Source: Siphonodentalium dalli (taxonomy: Eukaryota > Mollusca > Scaphopoda > Gadilida > Siphonodentaliidae). From it: a DNA stretch of 64,000 nt. Positions 11,064 through 22,239 of the stretch are shown here, piece after piece. A program made the position numbers and the translations under genes. The notes below the pieces were generated by a model, which saw nothing but the letters and a program-made list of their open reading frames with translations, ran no database searches and had not been told where the DNA came from. Position 1 is the stretch's first letter. Each line of letters starts with the position of its first letter. The stretch is from assembly GCA_032622095.1 (NCBI GenBank), contig CP136066.1:144613559-144677558 (forward strand), in the 5' to 3' direction.

Positions 11064-11639
11064 CTGGAAATAATGTTAAAACAATGGTATGTATCACCCT
11101 GTTAAATTGTATCATATAGATAGTAGTTAAAGATACATAATCTGATTTGTTGGTTCCTGTATCATCCAGTTATAACAACAACAGAATTTCACCAAAAGCC
11201 TATTTAGTTATCTAAATTAGTTTACTAACAATAAGTACTCACAACAATGCCAACCACAATATCATATTTGCCATAAAATCCTGTAATAAAAACATTTCTT
11301 GGCAGTTTAGACGATGAGCAAGTGTGGTTTACAAATTACTGAATAACCGTTGACAAGTACATGTAGTTCCCTTTGGAAATGTTCAGATAAAATGTTCAAC
11401 AAACGACCATAGATCGTTTTTTTTTATTTATTATCTGGACATTTCCCACCAATGTATATGAAAAATCCTTCTGCCTTTGAATTATCTTTTCGGCTGCCTG
11501 TCATCTGCTTATATTCCCCAAACATCCCTCCAGAAGAATAATAGACCATTCCAACATATACTTTTGTAACTAGGTGGGGAAATCCATAATATAAAGAAGG
11601 GGTTAAAACCAGCTGATTTTATTCTCTCGTTATACTCAC
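11064..11639. other. Fumarase intron, right half duplicated at 28.1-28.3 kb
   Basis: About 11405-11610 (TTATTATCTGGACATTTCCC, ACATCCCTCCAGAAGAATAA, TAGACCATTCCAACATATAC) matches about 28110-28296. The remainder is not recognised. Confidence 0.6.
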
Positions 11640-11762
11640 AGGCATCTTCTCAGATTCCCCGCCAATCTTAAAATTGAGCAGAGATCGGGCTGTCGCTGCT
11701 CCATAGTATTTGGTGTCTGGGACTTCAATCTCTCCAAAACTGTCTGTTTCTATTCTGCAAGT
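11640..11762 (-). CDS. FH: Fumarate hydratase, N-terminal mature-region exon
   Basis: A 123-nt exon of 41 codons, phase 0. The acceptor is ACATTTCAG|ACT and the donor is CCT|GTGAGT. It reads [35 protein letters not shown] and ESEKMP. In class II fumarases this is the start of the mature enzyme (RIExDxFGExxVPxxKYYGAxTxRSxxNFxIGG). A mitochondrial targeting exon and start codon should lie at higher coordinates, but I could not identify them. This is the most upstream fumarase exon I can support. Confidence 0.97.
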
Positions 11763-11798
11763 CTGAAATGTAAATAATTGTACTACAACATCTATATA

Positions 11799-11967
11799 CA
11801 GTAATGCCCTAAATAATCGATTCCTTAACGATTCCACAGCAGAATTATAGGTAATTTTTCAGGATTTAGTCGGAAATATGGCTTGTTGCCATTCATCGGA
11901 AAGCTCTCCTGAAAAATCACCCATAATTCTGCTGTGGTTAAGGAGTCGATTATTTAGGGCATGACTG
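11799..11967. mobile_element. Palindromic CAGTAATGCC MITE, deleted near the centre
   Basis: It begins CAGTAATGCCCTAAATAATC and ends GATTATTTAGGGCATGACTG, with TA on both sides. The second arm lacks its inner part; the sequence jumps from CGGAAAGCTCTC to CTGAAAAATCACCC. It lies just upstream of the fumarase exon at 11640. Confidence 0.88.
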
Positions 11968-12093
11968 TATGTTGTCAGTCTTATTATCAGTGGAGGAAAT
12001 ACAGCCCAAAGAATTAATTTCACAAGGAAATCACTCCATTGTGCATACCTGCAGCTGTAAGTTGGTAAAACCTCTTTACCCTTCCATGAATGG
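11968..12093. repeat. Duplicated block, copy 1 (partner at 13494-13619)
   Basis: TATGTTGTCAGTCTTATTAT, CAGTGGAGGAAATACAGCCC and CTGCAGCTGTAAGTTGGTAA occur in the same order and nearly identically at 13494-13619, displaced by 1526 bp. Both follow a MITE arm that carries the same unusual GGGCATGACTGTA variant. This indicates one duplication that included the MITE end. Confidence 0.85.
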
Positions 12094-12151
12094 AAAATTA
12101 CCCATAATTCTGCTGTGGTTAAGGAGTCGATTATTTAATAGGGCATTACTG
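12094..12151. mobile_element. MITE half-arm, CAGTAATGCC family
   Basis: AAATTACCCATAATTCTGCT, GTGGTTAAGGAGTCGATTAT and GGGCATTACTG followed by TA form a right arm only, with a small TTAATA change near the end. Confidence 0.8.
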
Positions 12152-13280
12152 TATGTCTCATATCAATAACATGCATATTTTCCCACAACATTAATCAATC
12201 AATCCATATTTCAAAGATGTCCAGATGACAAGGTGACCAAAATCATGTCACCCTACAAGTTATAATTACCTCCAAAACAGAACACAGGATACATGTAGAT
12301 AAAAATGCACAACTGACATCTATTTTTTCAAACTTCAACACACGCTCATCTTTAACCAATAATTCGGGAAAATTTTATTTAGAGTCCACCGCTTTGGGAT
12401 AAAAAAAAAACCCACACCCCAACCCCTATACAGATATTCTCAACATAAGTGTCCCTTTTAACACAGTCTTCAGCTGTCTACAACACAGTGAGAACTTCAA
12501 CGCGATTGTGGAGGCTTTAGTGTGTGCTGTACATGTGTATGCGAAGGAACAGCATCACAATGCATTTAATTTAAGCTCACCATGTTGAAGATTACCTCAC
12601 TGCATTTATGTTAAACGTGCTGTACCATGTGTTGGGAGTCAATGCATTCAAATTGAAATTCCCGATCACCGTGCCGAAAAAGTTTACTCACGCTGTATGG
12701 CGTTAGTCAATTTTATATCATTTAATTTGTTTTATATTTACATGTACATGTATGTTCATCTTTGTGAATTGTTTTTTTTATTTTCCACTCTCCAAGAGCC
12801 GACAAACTGAAATAGCACTATATATGCGCTAGCGATGCCTTTGTTTGATCTAAATCATGCATTTTAAATTGAAACTTTGAAGCTTAGAGTTGAATTGTGT
12901 AAGACTTTTGAGAATATATACATGCACATGCATGTATGGTCATGTAGTTATGTTGTCCAATGCGCAGGGTAAAAAAACTTGTCTTACTTATGATTGATCT
13001 ACATGTTATATCATTGTGCTAAGCTCTTACTTCACTGCGCGTGCCGATAATACACGTTTGTCCTACTAAAAAATATGAGGCCGGGTTTAAGGGCTATAAT
13101 TATGTGATAAATATTCATACTGGTATATGAGGGAGAAGTCACTTCTTCTCCCTGGGACTAAAACATGGAGAAGTGTCACATTTTAGGGATAATATGTCTC
13201 TCAAGTCGCCCACAAGGCTCTATTTTGGTTAATGGATTTGGTTTGTGTTTATAATCATTTAGCCCATAGACCATGCACTA
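12152..13280. other. Intron or intergenic DNA, nothing recognised
   Basis: AT-rich DNA with poly-A and short TACATGTA-like words. A small fold at about 13130-13170 (GAGGGAGAAGTCACTTCTTC then TCCC) is a local inverted repeat. No exon or known repeat was recognised. It is probably the 5' part of the fumarase gene. Confidence 0.4.
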
Positions 13281-13493
13281 CAGTAATGCCCTAAATAATC
13301 GACTCCTTATTCACAGCAGAATTAAGGGTAATTTTTCGGGATTTAGTTGGAAATATGGCTTGTTGCCATTCATCGGAAAGCACTCAGTGAGAGCTTTCCG
13401 ATGAATGGCAACAAGCCATATTTCCGACTAAATCCTGAAAAATCACCCATAATTCTGCTGTGGTTAAGGAGTCGATTATTTAGGGCATGACTG
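13281..13493. mobile_element. Full-length 213-bp palindromic MITE with TA target site
   Basis: It is almost perfectly self-complementary from CAGTAATGCCCTAAATAATC at the left end to GATTATTTAGGGCATGACTG at the right. The axis is at GCACTCAGTGAGAGC. TA dinucleotides flank both ends, which fits a Tc1/mariner-type TA target site. There is no coding capacity. It has the same length as the copy at 27718-27930. Confidence 0.92.
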
Positions 13494-13619
13494 TATGTTG
13501 TCAGTCTTATTATCAGTGGAGGAAATACAGCCCAAAGAATTAATTTCACAAGGAAATCACTCCATTGTGCATACCTGCAGCTGTAAGTTGGTAAAACCTC
13601 TTTACCCTTCCATGACTGG
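13494..13619. repeat. Duplicated block, copy 2 (partner at 11968-12093)
   Basis: Same sequence and order as the block at 11968-12093; see that entry. Confidence 0.85.
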
Positions 13620-13887
13620 AGCTTCCTGAAATTTTGCGAAAACCTTGTGCCTTACGGTATATATGCGAGTCTCCCATAGGGAGCCTCTCATATATATAAG
13701 AGAATACATTAGCCTGTCAAGATTTACCTTTAACCTTGTCAGCCAGTATATTAACATTAAAGATCCTGTGCCAGTGCATTCTCTTATATATGCAAGGCTC
13801 CCTATGGGAGACTCGCATATACAAGCGAATGCACTGGCACAGGATCTTTAATGTTGCACAAGTGCATATCCCATCATAAAAAGGGTT
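13601..13887. mobile_element. Palindromic MITE with CCCTTCCATGA/AAAGGGTTAA ends
   Basis: The internal words ATATATGCGAGTCTCCCATA and GGGAGACTCGCATATACAAG are inverted, and GGATCTTTAATGTTG is the inverse of ATTAACATTAAAGATCC. Ends of CCCTT and AAGGG, with TTAA on the right, suggest but do not prove a piggyBac-type family. Other copies are at 27039 and 51226. Confidence 0.75.
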
Positions 13888-15474
13888 AATTACTATTATA
13901 CAGTATAGAAATGTACCAGTGGCTCCATACATGTCTCGTATTAAGTGAGCATTTTCTCCCAAGATATCCATAGGTCACACAATGAGTAAAAATCAATGCC
14001 ATTTATAACAGACAACTCCCATCTACAGTGCTCAGCAGTGATGTAATATGTGAAGCATATAAGAATTCCCTGTGTATTATTCAGTGTATTCACTAATTCT
14101 AAGAATAATTACTGTCAGTCTGATAGTATGTGGCTATTGTTATTCTGCTATAAACAGCTGCCATAGCTTACAATATAGTACCTCTACTTGTAGCAATAGT
14201 GTCCTAGTCTGTAACTATACTTACCATGATTCCAGCCAAGTAAAAATAAGAGTGAACACAAGTACAGTAAATGACCAGGAGACTGAACACAAAAGTGAAG
14301 CAGAGGTACAAGTACAGCCTGGAGCAAAATAAATGGCTGACTGAATCACAAGTGGCTGAACAAGCCCAGGTGGTGCAAGCTTCTTAATCAAACATAGCGA
14401 TCATATTCTGACCGAAGAATTTATTAGCTAATATCTTTGCTGGGAATTTCCCCACATTAATTAAATCAATACACAATGGCTGTACTATATCATAATGGGG
14501 AGGTATACTTTATGTTTGGAGAAACCATGCAGTATATTTTGTGGTGAGGGTACTGTTAATGGACTAGTACACAATAGGAGTATGAATATGAGATTGGTCA
14601 TGTGTGTAGTTGTTATTTAGATATTTAACAATGATAGAATAACATTGTCATATGAAGGTCATTCCAATGCCATCAATGTTAACTCTTCCTCTACTGGAGA
14701 TGAAAACATGATATAGCTAATGCTAATCCACCATATTTAAACTAACAATCAGGTATTGGGATGTGTAATTGTAGAGAGTAATTGTAATTGACTGCATTAA
14801 TCAATTACATTTTCTTGAATAATTTAGAGTAATCTGTAATTGGGCAATTTCTTAATTACATGTTTGTGTGATTGAAAGTAATTAATTACAAGTTTTTCAA
14901 TTACACTTTTAACAACATCCAATTCATTCTCAAAAGACCATGTACCACTGGACAACCTTTATTTCAACTACATGTATTATAATTAAATTACTACATGTAT
15001 AATTAAATGTGACGGCTTTAAAGGGGGACCATAACTATATCCATATATATTTATAAGATGTCTTCTAATATACGCTAACAGTAAAAATATGAAACAAATA
15101 AATTAATTTGAGTCAAGGATGTACTAGTTACATGTACAAATAAGCTAAATATGCACAAGCATATACACAAAACTGTAGATAATAATATGATAATTTTACC
15201 CACAATAATATTTGACTGCAGTCAAGAAAGTCAAGAAGTTTCTGTATACGTGATGCACATGTAACAACAATTAATTAATGGATGTGGATTGAGTTACATT
15301 TAGCACACATAATGTAAAAATTTATGTCGACAGGGGCGTAAACTCAAGACACCGGCTGTCATTAGAATAAAATTAATAAATTTCTGGGACAAGTGTGCAT
15401 TTAATGTAACATTTTATTTGATACATTTCCCTGAAAATGGTATGAGAATATCTCATTGACAAGCATTCTATTCA
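13888..15474. other. Gene-poor DNA, nothing firm
   Basis: AT-rich DNA with ATTA-rich runs at 14770-14910 (local inverted words AATTACTTTC and TAATTGATT). An 86-codon frame at 14072-14332 has a hydrophobic start (LILRIITVSLIVCGYCYSA) that could mimic a signal peptide, but nothing supports it as a gene. Confidence 0.35.
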
Positions 15475-16055
15475 TTGCATTCCAGATTTTCTGCCATCCG
15501 TAATATATTGTTATTCCATTGGGTCGTACTTAAAGTCAGTGAAAGTTGGCAGATGGATGAAATTAAAGAAACACTGGGCAAATGGAATAACAGATTATTA
15601 ATTCCTCAGGAGTATAGTAGTAATCAAATCAACGATTATCCCAAAACCTGTTTATCTCTTTACTTCTCTTCCTAATCCAGGGGAAAAATTTATTACTGAC
15701 TTGAACAGTCTCCAGTTCAAATTTATTTGGAATGGAATACGTGACAGAATAAATTTATTTGGAATGGAAAAAGTGACAGAATAAAATGTAGTCAAATGGC
15801 TGGTTGTGGATGGTCAATGAATCTCTTTTTATTGACTCTTGAAATGAAAATAAGATTGATCCCGAAGAATGTTAAACTCAGAAGCAGCTGGACTGGGTTA
15901 GCACCTACCAACATACATGTAGTATCTGGTCCTTTATTTGCAACATATGGACAAAAATATTTAAATCATTCAAATATACAATTCAAAATTTATTTTGGAG
16001 AGATGTCGTAAAAGCATAGCACAACTTTATTTCTGCTAAAGAATATCAGCAACAA
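15475..16055 (+). mobile_element. LINE reverse-transcriptase remnant, part A
   Basis: Translated pieces in shifting frames read WQMDEIKETLGKWNNRLLIP, VVIKSTIIPKPVYLFTSLPN, PGEKFITDLNSLQFKFIWNG, FILERCRKSI and AKEYQQQN. This is the C-terminal part of a non-LTR retrotransposon ORF2 downstream of the catalytic RT motifs (the 'FIWNGxRDRI' region). Frameshifts, stops and a 38-bp tandem duplication (ATTTATTTGGAATGGAA twice at about 15720-15780) show decay. The same ORF resumes at about 18239. Confidence 0.75.
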
Positions 16056-18238
16056 AATATAACGATCGGCCGATCACGATCGGCAGATGTTTAACCCATA
16101 CCTTGGCGATACCGATTAGCTATTTTAATAAATCCTTACACCAACCTTTTCACGAGTGCAAAAGTTTCAATAATTGACACCTTACTATTAAGGTCACAAG
16201 TGGAATCAGACTTATTGGGCACCTTGCTCACATAAACAGAATAGGAACACGGATGTGGCATTCCATTTCATTAACATATCAAGTCACTTCAACACAGATA
16301 TGTCTTATAGAGTGATAAAGCTAATTAAGCTCAATCCATAGTCAGAGAGAAGCACCATAGCAGTTAAAGACAAAATAGTTAGTTATTTGCTTATTACACT
16401 GGAATGTGAGACATAACATATGATTTTTTTAATATTGTTATTTTTGTTATTATGTTTTGTGTTAGCTGCATATTAAAAATTCTTGGGATCATTTAGATGG
16501 GACAAAAGAGTTAATAGTTCCCGATTCAAAAACTAATCAATACCTGACCAACTATACAAGTGAGGGATGTATAGACCTGGATATAAAATGATTGATAATG
16601 ATTGGATATAAAATGATTTTATGCAGAATTTTCAGATAGCTAGAGGTAGGATATGAGATTGGTCAGATTGAAAATATTAGATTCATTACATTGAATAGCA
16701 TAGTGTATGACTATGGAATGGGGTGGGTTAATTTTCTTCTAAGCTGATCATTGGAAAGATATAATGTACCTAACAGCGGAAATATAATTGAAGTTACTGT
16801 TAATATATTATCAAAATCATTCAATCGATACCAAAATTTATACAGGTGAAGAATGCATGTTTCATCATTAACATGGATGCAATTATTTATATAGTGATCA
16901 AGTGAAAAATATTTAGTTATCACATTGTGTCAACAGGATTGGTGGAGGATGTTAATATTTTTGAGCAAATAAACTAAATGACCCTCACTGTGCAGGTTAG
17001 GTGTGTGTTATCATAAACTATGCCAAGAACTATAAACATAATCAATGGAAATATTTGAGTCATAAAATCGGATAGAATGGGGTTAATCTTACCCAAAATA
17101 AATAACTGATAAACACAAAAAGTCTATAAAAAGCATGTCATTGGATTTAGAAACCCATACAATAAGTCAGTCTCTAATGTCATGAACCTGTTTCAACAGA
17201 GGGGTTAAATTAATTTTGTACAGAACACAGAATGGACCAGAGATTCATCAATCATGGTCTTGTCAATTTTTTAGAGATGCTAGCACACTGTGTGTGATAG
17301 AGTCTGAGAGTCAGGAGAGAAATTTTATTAGTGTTGAGAGATTTGTTTGATCAGGTGTTCTGGTCCATACAGGAGAGAACCATGCACTATCACTGTGATA
17401 TGTATCTAAAGAGATTTTACTCTGTGAGCCATGGTATTTACCTAATGTCAAGCTAAACAAAACTCATTTCCAATAAGACACTGGCTGTGTAATAAGATCT
17501 CCTCTTCTAAGCTAACAGAGCCTGCAGGCATTAATTAGATTATCAGCTACTTGAATTTTAAATGGCCATAACTCTGTTAAAATATACCAGATCAAACTCA
17601 AATTTGAACCTGATCTGTATTTCGGGGTGAGGACCATATGTACCAAATTTGGTGCTGATCAGATGAAAAATATTTAAGTCAACACAGCTTGGATGAATTC
17701 TATTTAAAAACAAGAGCAGAAAGGGTTAACTAAACGATACCAAAAACCATAAAGATGAAAAACGTGCTAAGAAACACCTAGGTAAGAAATATGAGGCATA
17801 TCAGAAGAAAACAGTTTGACTTAGATGCATCAGATAGCATTTGTGTGCAGGGTTAATTATTTTCTAAACCAATCAACCAATCGATACCAAAAACTATACA
17901 GGTGTGTCATTATAAACCTACATATCAAATATGAAAACAATCGGACAAAAAATACTTTGGTTACAGCATCGGATAGCTCATGCCTATGTGCGGATGCAAA
18001 GGGTTAATAATTTCTAAACCGCTCAACCGATCGATACCAAAAACTATACAGGTGAGGAGTGTGTCATCATAAACATGCACATATAATTTTAACAAGATCC
18101 GATAAAAAATATTCAAGTAAATGAATCGGATAGCAAGTGTCTACGGACAGACGGACAGACATCCAGACGGACGAACGACGGATGGTTGATCCGGACGTCG
18201 GCATTATGTGTACCATACATGGTATGGGTACACATAAA
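16056..18238. repeat. DNA inserted in the LINE: CGATCGGCC repeat, unknown DNA, GGCCATAACTC repeat
   Basis: It begins at 16060 with CGATCGGCCGATCACGATCG, GCAGATG and CCCATACCTTGGCGATA. The part at 16100-17560 is AT-rich and unrecognised. From 17560 it carries ATGGCCATAACTCTG, ACCAAATTTGGTGCTGATCA and two near copies of CAATCGATACCAAAAACTAT (about 17877 and 18028). The end has a GACGGACAGACATCCAGACG tail and the ACCATACATGGTATGGGTAC hairpin. LINE coding resumes directly afterwards, so the whole block is best read as one or more insertions. Confidence 0.65.
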
Positions 18239-18885
18239 AAGACAGCCATTATGGAACAATGACAATATCAAAGTCAAGGAGAGGCGCTTGAACATCAATG
18301 AATGGAGAAAGAAAGGAATTGTCTTGATCAATGACTTGTATGATGCGAGAGGTAATTTGATAACAGTCGAATATCTGGATAACAGATTAGGTATATCAAC
18401 AAATTTTCTCATATTGCAAGGATTAGATAGACAAATAGTTAAACTTGACTATAACAGTGACCAAGAAACGGAATAAAAATTGGGGGAAATTATTCTATGA
18501 TACTTTATTATCGATTAAAACTCAAGCATCATCCACAAAGACCTGATGGGAAAATGAATTAAATATAGATATTCCATGGAAACAGACCTTCTCTGCGCCC
18601 TTTGTCCATTTATTGGATACAAAGTACCGCTGGTATCAGTACATAATTTTGAAGAGAATACAAGGAATAAACAAACTTTAAAAAAATATGAAACTAAATA
18701 TTTGGCCCTGAAGAAACAATATCTCATATGTCTACAGCTGTATGCACCTTTCTGTTAATCACACAATGGCTGTCTAAACAAAATTTAAACATTGATCTGA
18801 TGAAGAAAAACATCCTTCATGGAACACATTCGCAGATGCAGACAAATAATGAAATCGAATACCTTTTACTTACGATTATTAACGA
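18239..18885 (+). mobile_element. LINE ORF2 C-terminal remnant, part B
   Basis: RQPLWNNDNIKVKERRLNIN, EWRKKGIVLINDLYDARGNL and GISTNFLILQGL, then TWWENELNIDIPWKQTFS and LDTKYRWYQYIILKRIQGIN in other frames, form the C-terminal segment of a non-LTR ORF2. Family members typically read 'PLWxNxxIKxxxK..W..KGI.FI.DLxDexGxf'. It follows directly from part A (ending AKEYQQQN) if the 2.2-kb insertion is removed. It is disrupted by stops. Confidence 0.75.
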
Positions 18886-18935
18886 GAGGCCGATCGTGAT
18901 CGGCAGATGTTAACCCATCCCTTGGCGAAAGTAAA
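18886..18935. repeat. CGGCCGATCGTGATCGGCAG repeat end, second copy
   Basis: AGGCCGATCGTGATCGGCAG, ATGTTAACCC and ATCCCTTGGCGA match 16064-16110, where the same words interrupt the same LINE. The rest of this copy is not recognisable. Confidence 0.65.
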
Positions 18936-19289
18936 TTACTCTGATCGGAATCATAAATGAGAGATTTGATGTTGAATTATAGAGTATACTGTTAGGTACT
19001 ATTATAGACAATGCACATAACACAAATTATTAGAATTTATGTGTCACTCACATTTATATCAGAGAATGCACTTGAACAGGATCTGTAATGCTGAACCACC
19101 ACAGCCTTGAGTTAAATGTGAAAAGGTGACCTGGACATGAAATACTTGGTCAAGAGATTCCAATATAATGATAATGTATCAAATTCTACCCACAACAGCC
19201 ATCAAGATAAACACCTCACTGCTGACCGATTAGTATAAATTATACAGCAGAGATGTCAACAAATCGCAGGCTTATGTTAAATAGGGCAA
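18936..19289. other. Nothing recognised
   Basis: AT-rich DNA. TCAGAGAATGCACTTGAACA then GGATCTGTAATGCTG at about 19059 weakly resembles the inner part of the MITE at 13601. Confidence 0.35.
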
Positions 19290-20442
19290 GGAATTCAAAC
19301 TAAATTTATTTTTCAAAGAGTGAATATTTTTTTTCGAAAAAGGACCATAAATCAGTTAAAAATAGTCTGATCAAACACATATTCAAACTCGATCTGTCTT
19401 TTGTGCTGAGAAATTCATATACAAAATTTGGTTCCGATCAGATAGAAAATGTTTGAGTTATCGCACCATGTGTAAAGTGTCTACAGACAAACAGACGGAT
19501 GGTCAATCCGGATGTTGACACTTCCATACTATGATGTGGGTAAACATAAAAATTAGTCTTTTGTGGGTACTTAAGTAACAATTTTCCCATCTCCACTAGC
19601 ATGGGCATGCATTTGATTTTTTTGTCTGTGAAACACTGGACAAACATGACAAAATATGTGATAAAACACAATTTATTCCCATCTTTCCTGGCATAGAGAC
19701 CTCTCAGAAATCCAGACTAAGAGTGCAAATTAATTACTGGTACATAGAGCTGCAGCCTGAATACCAGTGTACTATTAAAGTATATCTGGTTACACTTCAC
19801 ACTGATGGCTAAAAATCACTATAATTATCAATTATACAGATTTACTGTTTGTCTCTCACAGAGCTAAAGTAATACCACTGATAATCAATTAGCTGTAGGC
19901 TGCTATGATTATCTGTTCAATTCTTAGTTGAAAAAGGGCCATAACTCTTGTATAAAATGTCAGATCTATCCCAAATTCAAACTCGATCTGTATTTTGAGT
20001 TGAGAAACTCACATACTAAATTTGGGTCCTATCAGTTGAAAAATGGTTGATTTTAGAAGCATGCATGAATTCTATGTCAAAGGGCCATAACTCCAATAAA
20101 AAATATCGGATCAAACCATATTCGAACTCGATCTGTATTTTGGGCTGACAAACTCGCATACCAAATTTGGTTCCGATCAGATGAAAATTGTTTGAGTTAT
20201 TACAGCATGCATGAATTCGAAATCGAAAAAGGGCCATAACTCCGTATAAAAAACTCGGATCAAACCCATATTCGAACTCGATCTGTATTTTGGGCTGAGA
20301 AATTATTCGAGTTATCGCACCATGCGTAAAGTGTCTACAGACAGACAGACAGACGGACGGATGAACGGACGGACTAACGACGAGTGGTCAATCCGGACAA
20401 CGACACTATGTTTACCATACAATGGTATGGGTGAACATAAAA
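19290..20442. repeat. GGGCCATAACTC-type repeats, two blocks with GGAC tails
   Basis: Block 1 (19290-19556) and block 2 (19918-20442) share AAAGGGCCATAACTC (AAAGGACCATAAATC in block 1), CTCGATCTGTATTTTGGGCT, AAATTTGGTTCCGATCAGAT and AGTTATCGCACCATG followed by CGTAAAGTGTCTACAGAC. Both end in a GACGGA-rich tail, GGTCAATCCGGA and a short ACCATACAATGGTATGGGT hairpin, then AAAAA. Block 2 contains about three tandem units of roughly 170 bp. About 19557-19917 between them is unrecognised. Confidence 0.8.
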
Positions 20443-20561
20443 ACTACGTGTTCAAAACCAAATTTAATCCCAATCATCTTACCATTAAATAGTTTTTCCT
20501 GGATATTGAAACAAGATTTCTCACCTGTCGGCGATAAAAATTCAAACGCTCCAAAATGAAT

Positions 20562-20583
20562 GGGGGGGGGGGGGGGGGGGGGG
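20562..20583. repeat. Poly-G tract
   Basis: An uninterrupted run of about 22 G residues, preceded by CAAAATGAAT and followed by CTCCAAAATTAATGGGGAGG. It is a low-complexity, G-quadruplex-prone tract, and its length may be unreliable in an assembly. Confidence 0.95.
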
Positions 20584-20639
20584 GCTCCAAAATTAATGGG
20601 GAGGGGGAAAGAGAGAGAGTGAGAGAGAGTTGGGAGTGA

Positions 20640-20878
20640 TAGTGACTGTGGATGTAGTTATGGCCTTGGCTTCGCACCTATTAGACCTGGCAGCCCCATT
20701 TGAACAAATCTGACACTCCATACCAAATGTAAGCCAATTAGGACTGATGGTTCTTGATAAGAAGTCTTTTAATACCGGTAATTACTATGGAGGGAAAGAG
20801 TTAAGATGGATGGACAGATGGACGGACGAGAAGTGATGACTATAGCTCCACCGGATACTTCGTCTCAGGTGAGCTAAA
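20640..20878. repeat. Dispersed repeat ending CAGGTGAGCTAAAAA
   Basis: GGCTTCGCACCTATTAGACC, AATACCGGTAATTACTATGG, a GGATGGACAGATGGACGGAC tail, then CTTCGTCTCAGGTGAGCTAA. The GGAC tail and GAGCTAAAAA end match the style of the other dispersed repeats in the window. Confidence 0.5.
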
Positions 20879-21869
20879 AAGTGGACCTCTCAAAATTAGC
20901 AGAATTTTTCTGATTAATAGACACAGTACCCGGATTAAAGGGATGGGCGGCCTTTGTTGTAAGTTATAATTTAGAAATTACATTATCAAATTATGATAAT
21001 TTCCTCAAGTATAGCATAGTATAGCATAATGATGATGATATGAATGTGATATTATTCACAAAACATGCTTTGTGTCCAAGAAAATACAAGTCGACTGTGT
21101 TTAGTTTCTTGCAAAAAGCAGAATCACGATATTGCCCCATTTCCTTATTAGATTCACACGTTTTATAAGTCGGTTGTAAAACTCCTAATTTGACGTGCCT
21201 ACAACTCACAATACAACTCATTGTAATATTCCTTATTTGGTATTTATTACCATATATAGGTTAGGAGAAAATACTAACTGGATTGAAAAATATTCATATC
21301 TTTGCAAGAACAATTATATTATGCACACGTTTTATGTCTGATCATTTCCCAATCATGAAGTAATATGGATTAGCCTGATTTTGAACTGACAGCGGATAGA
21401 ATGGTTCGATTACAATAAAATTTGGTGTGATTTTTAATTGCGCCAATATTTTTATCTACGCATTCCACAGCGCAATGGAACATTATCATTGGAAGTTCCA
21501 AGTGTTTGTCTATAAACAATCGAAAGGTAACGTTTTTTATTTTTTTTTACATAACCAAGGGTACAAACGTGAGAATAACATGCAACAAACGCGATATTTA
21601 TGATTTGTATAAGAACAACATCTGTCTATTATATAATATTCTTTCTGTTTATGGTGGTTTTTAGTGGATGTGACTATTTAAAAACCTATACACACAGGGA
21701 AGGCCGCCCGTATCTTTAATTGTAGTAACAAGTAACTGATACCTCGCTTGCTGCAGACTTTAAAATAAGATTTTGGGCACAAATTTATATTCAGATACAA
21801 ATCCCACATCTACCACAGCGGCTGGTTTTTAAGTTATGTGGAACTAACGCACCCAGCCCTCAAAATATG
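20879..21869. other. Nothing recognised
   Basis: AT-rich DNA of about 1 kb. It contains the words GTGGACCTCTCAAAATTAGC and GGGCGGCCTTTG but no exon, ORF or repeat that I can name. Confidence 0.35.
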
Positions 21870-21946
21870 GTGCTGTACAGTTGCAGAATGGCGTTCCCAG
21901 AGGGCTAGCATCACCTCAAATAAAATTCACCCCCTTGGACCTCATA
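21870..21946. mobile_element. Decayed GTCCCCAGAGGGTGAA-type MITE
   Basis: GTTGCAGAATGGCGTTCCCA, GAGGGCTAGCATCACC and AAATTCACCCCCTTGGACCT resemble the palindromic MITEs in the FLYWCH gene region (30029, 30331, 30661). Confidence 0.55.
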
Positions 21947-22239
21947 CTTAGGCCTTATCTTCTCTGAAAAGTATCTTTATTATCAAATTAACAAGTTAGT
22001 TAGAAAGTTCTTTAGAAAGTTCTTTTTTTTTAGTTTAGTTTCTCTATATCCCCAAATTGGCAGATGACACAATGCATAATCGAGGTGCCCAGTGACCAGA
22101 AACAAGGAAAAAGGTAATAAACTAGGATATGACATACATGTATTACATAGTATTTTGGCAGCTGTAAGAATATACCATACTATTTTTCAAACAGGCTGAT
22201 ACCTCATTTGTATCGAAACTCACATTTGTTTGCTCTAAC

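Noticed and set aside
14072-14332. Possible small secreted protein (hydrophobic start, NYT and NTS sites)
   Set aside because: No conserved motif, no good start context and no flanking gene structure. It is noted only as an open frame.
20016-20237. Short frame in the GGGCCATAACTC repeat
   Set aside because: The frame follows the repeat period and carries no protein signature.
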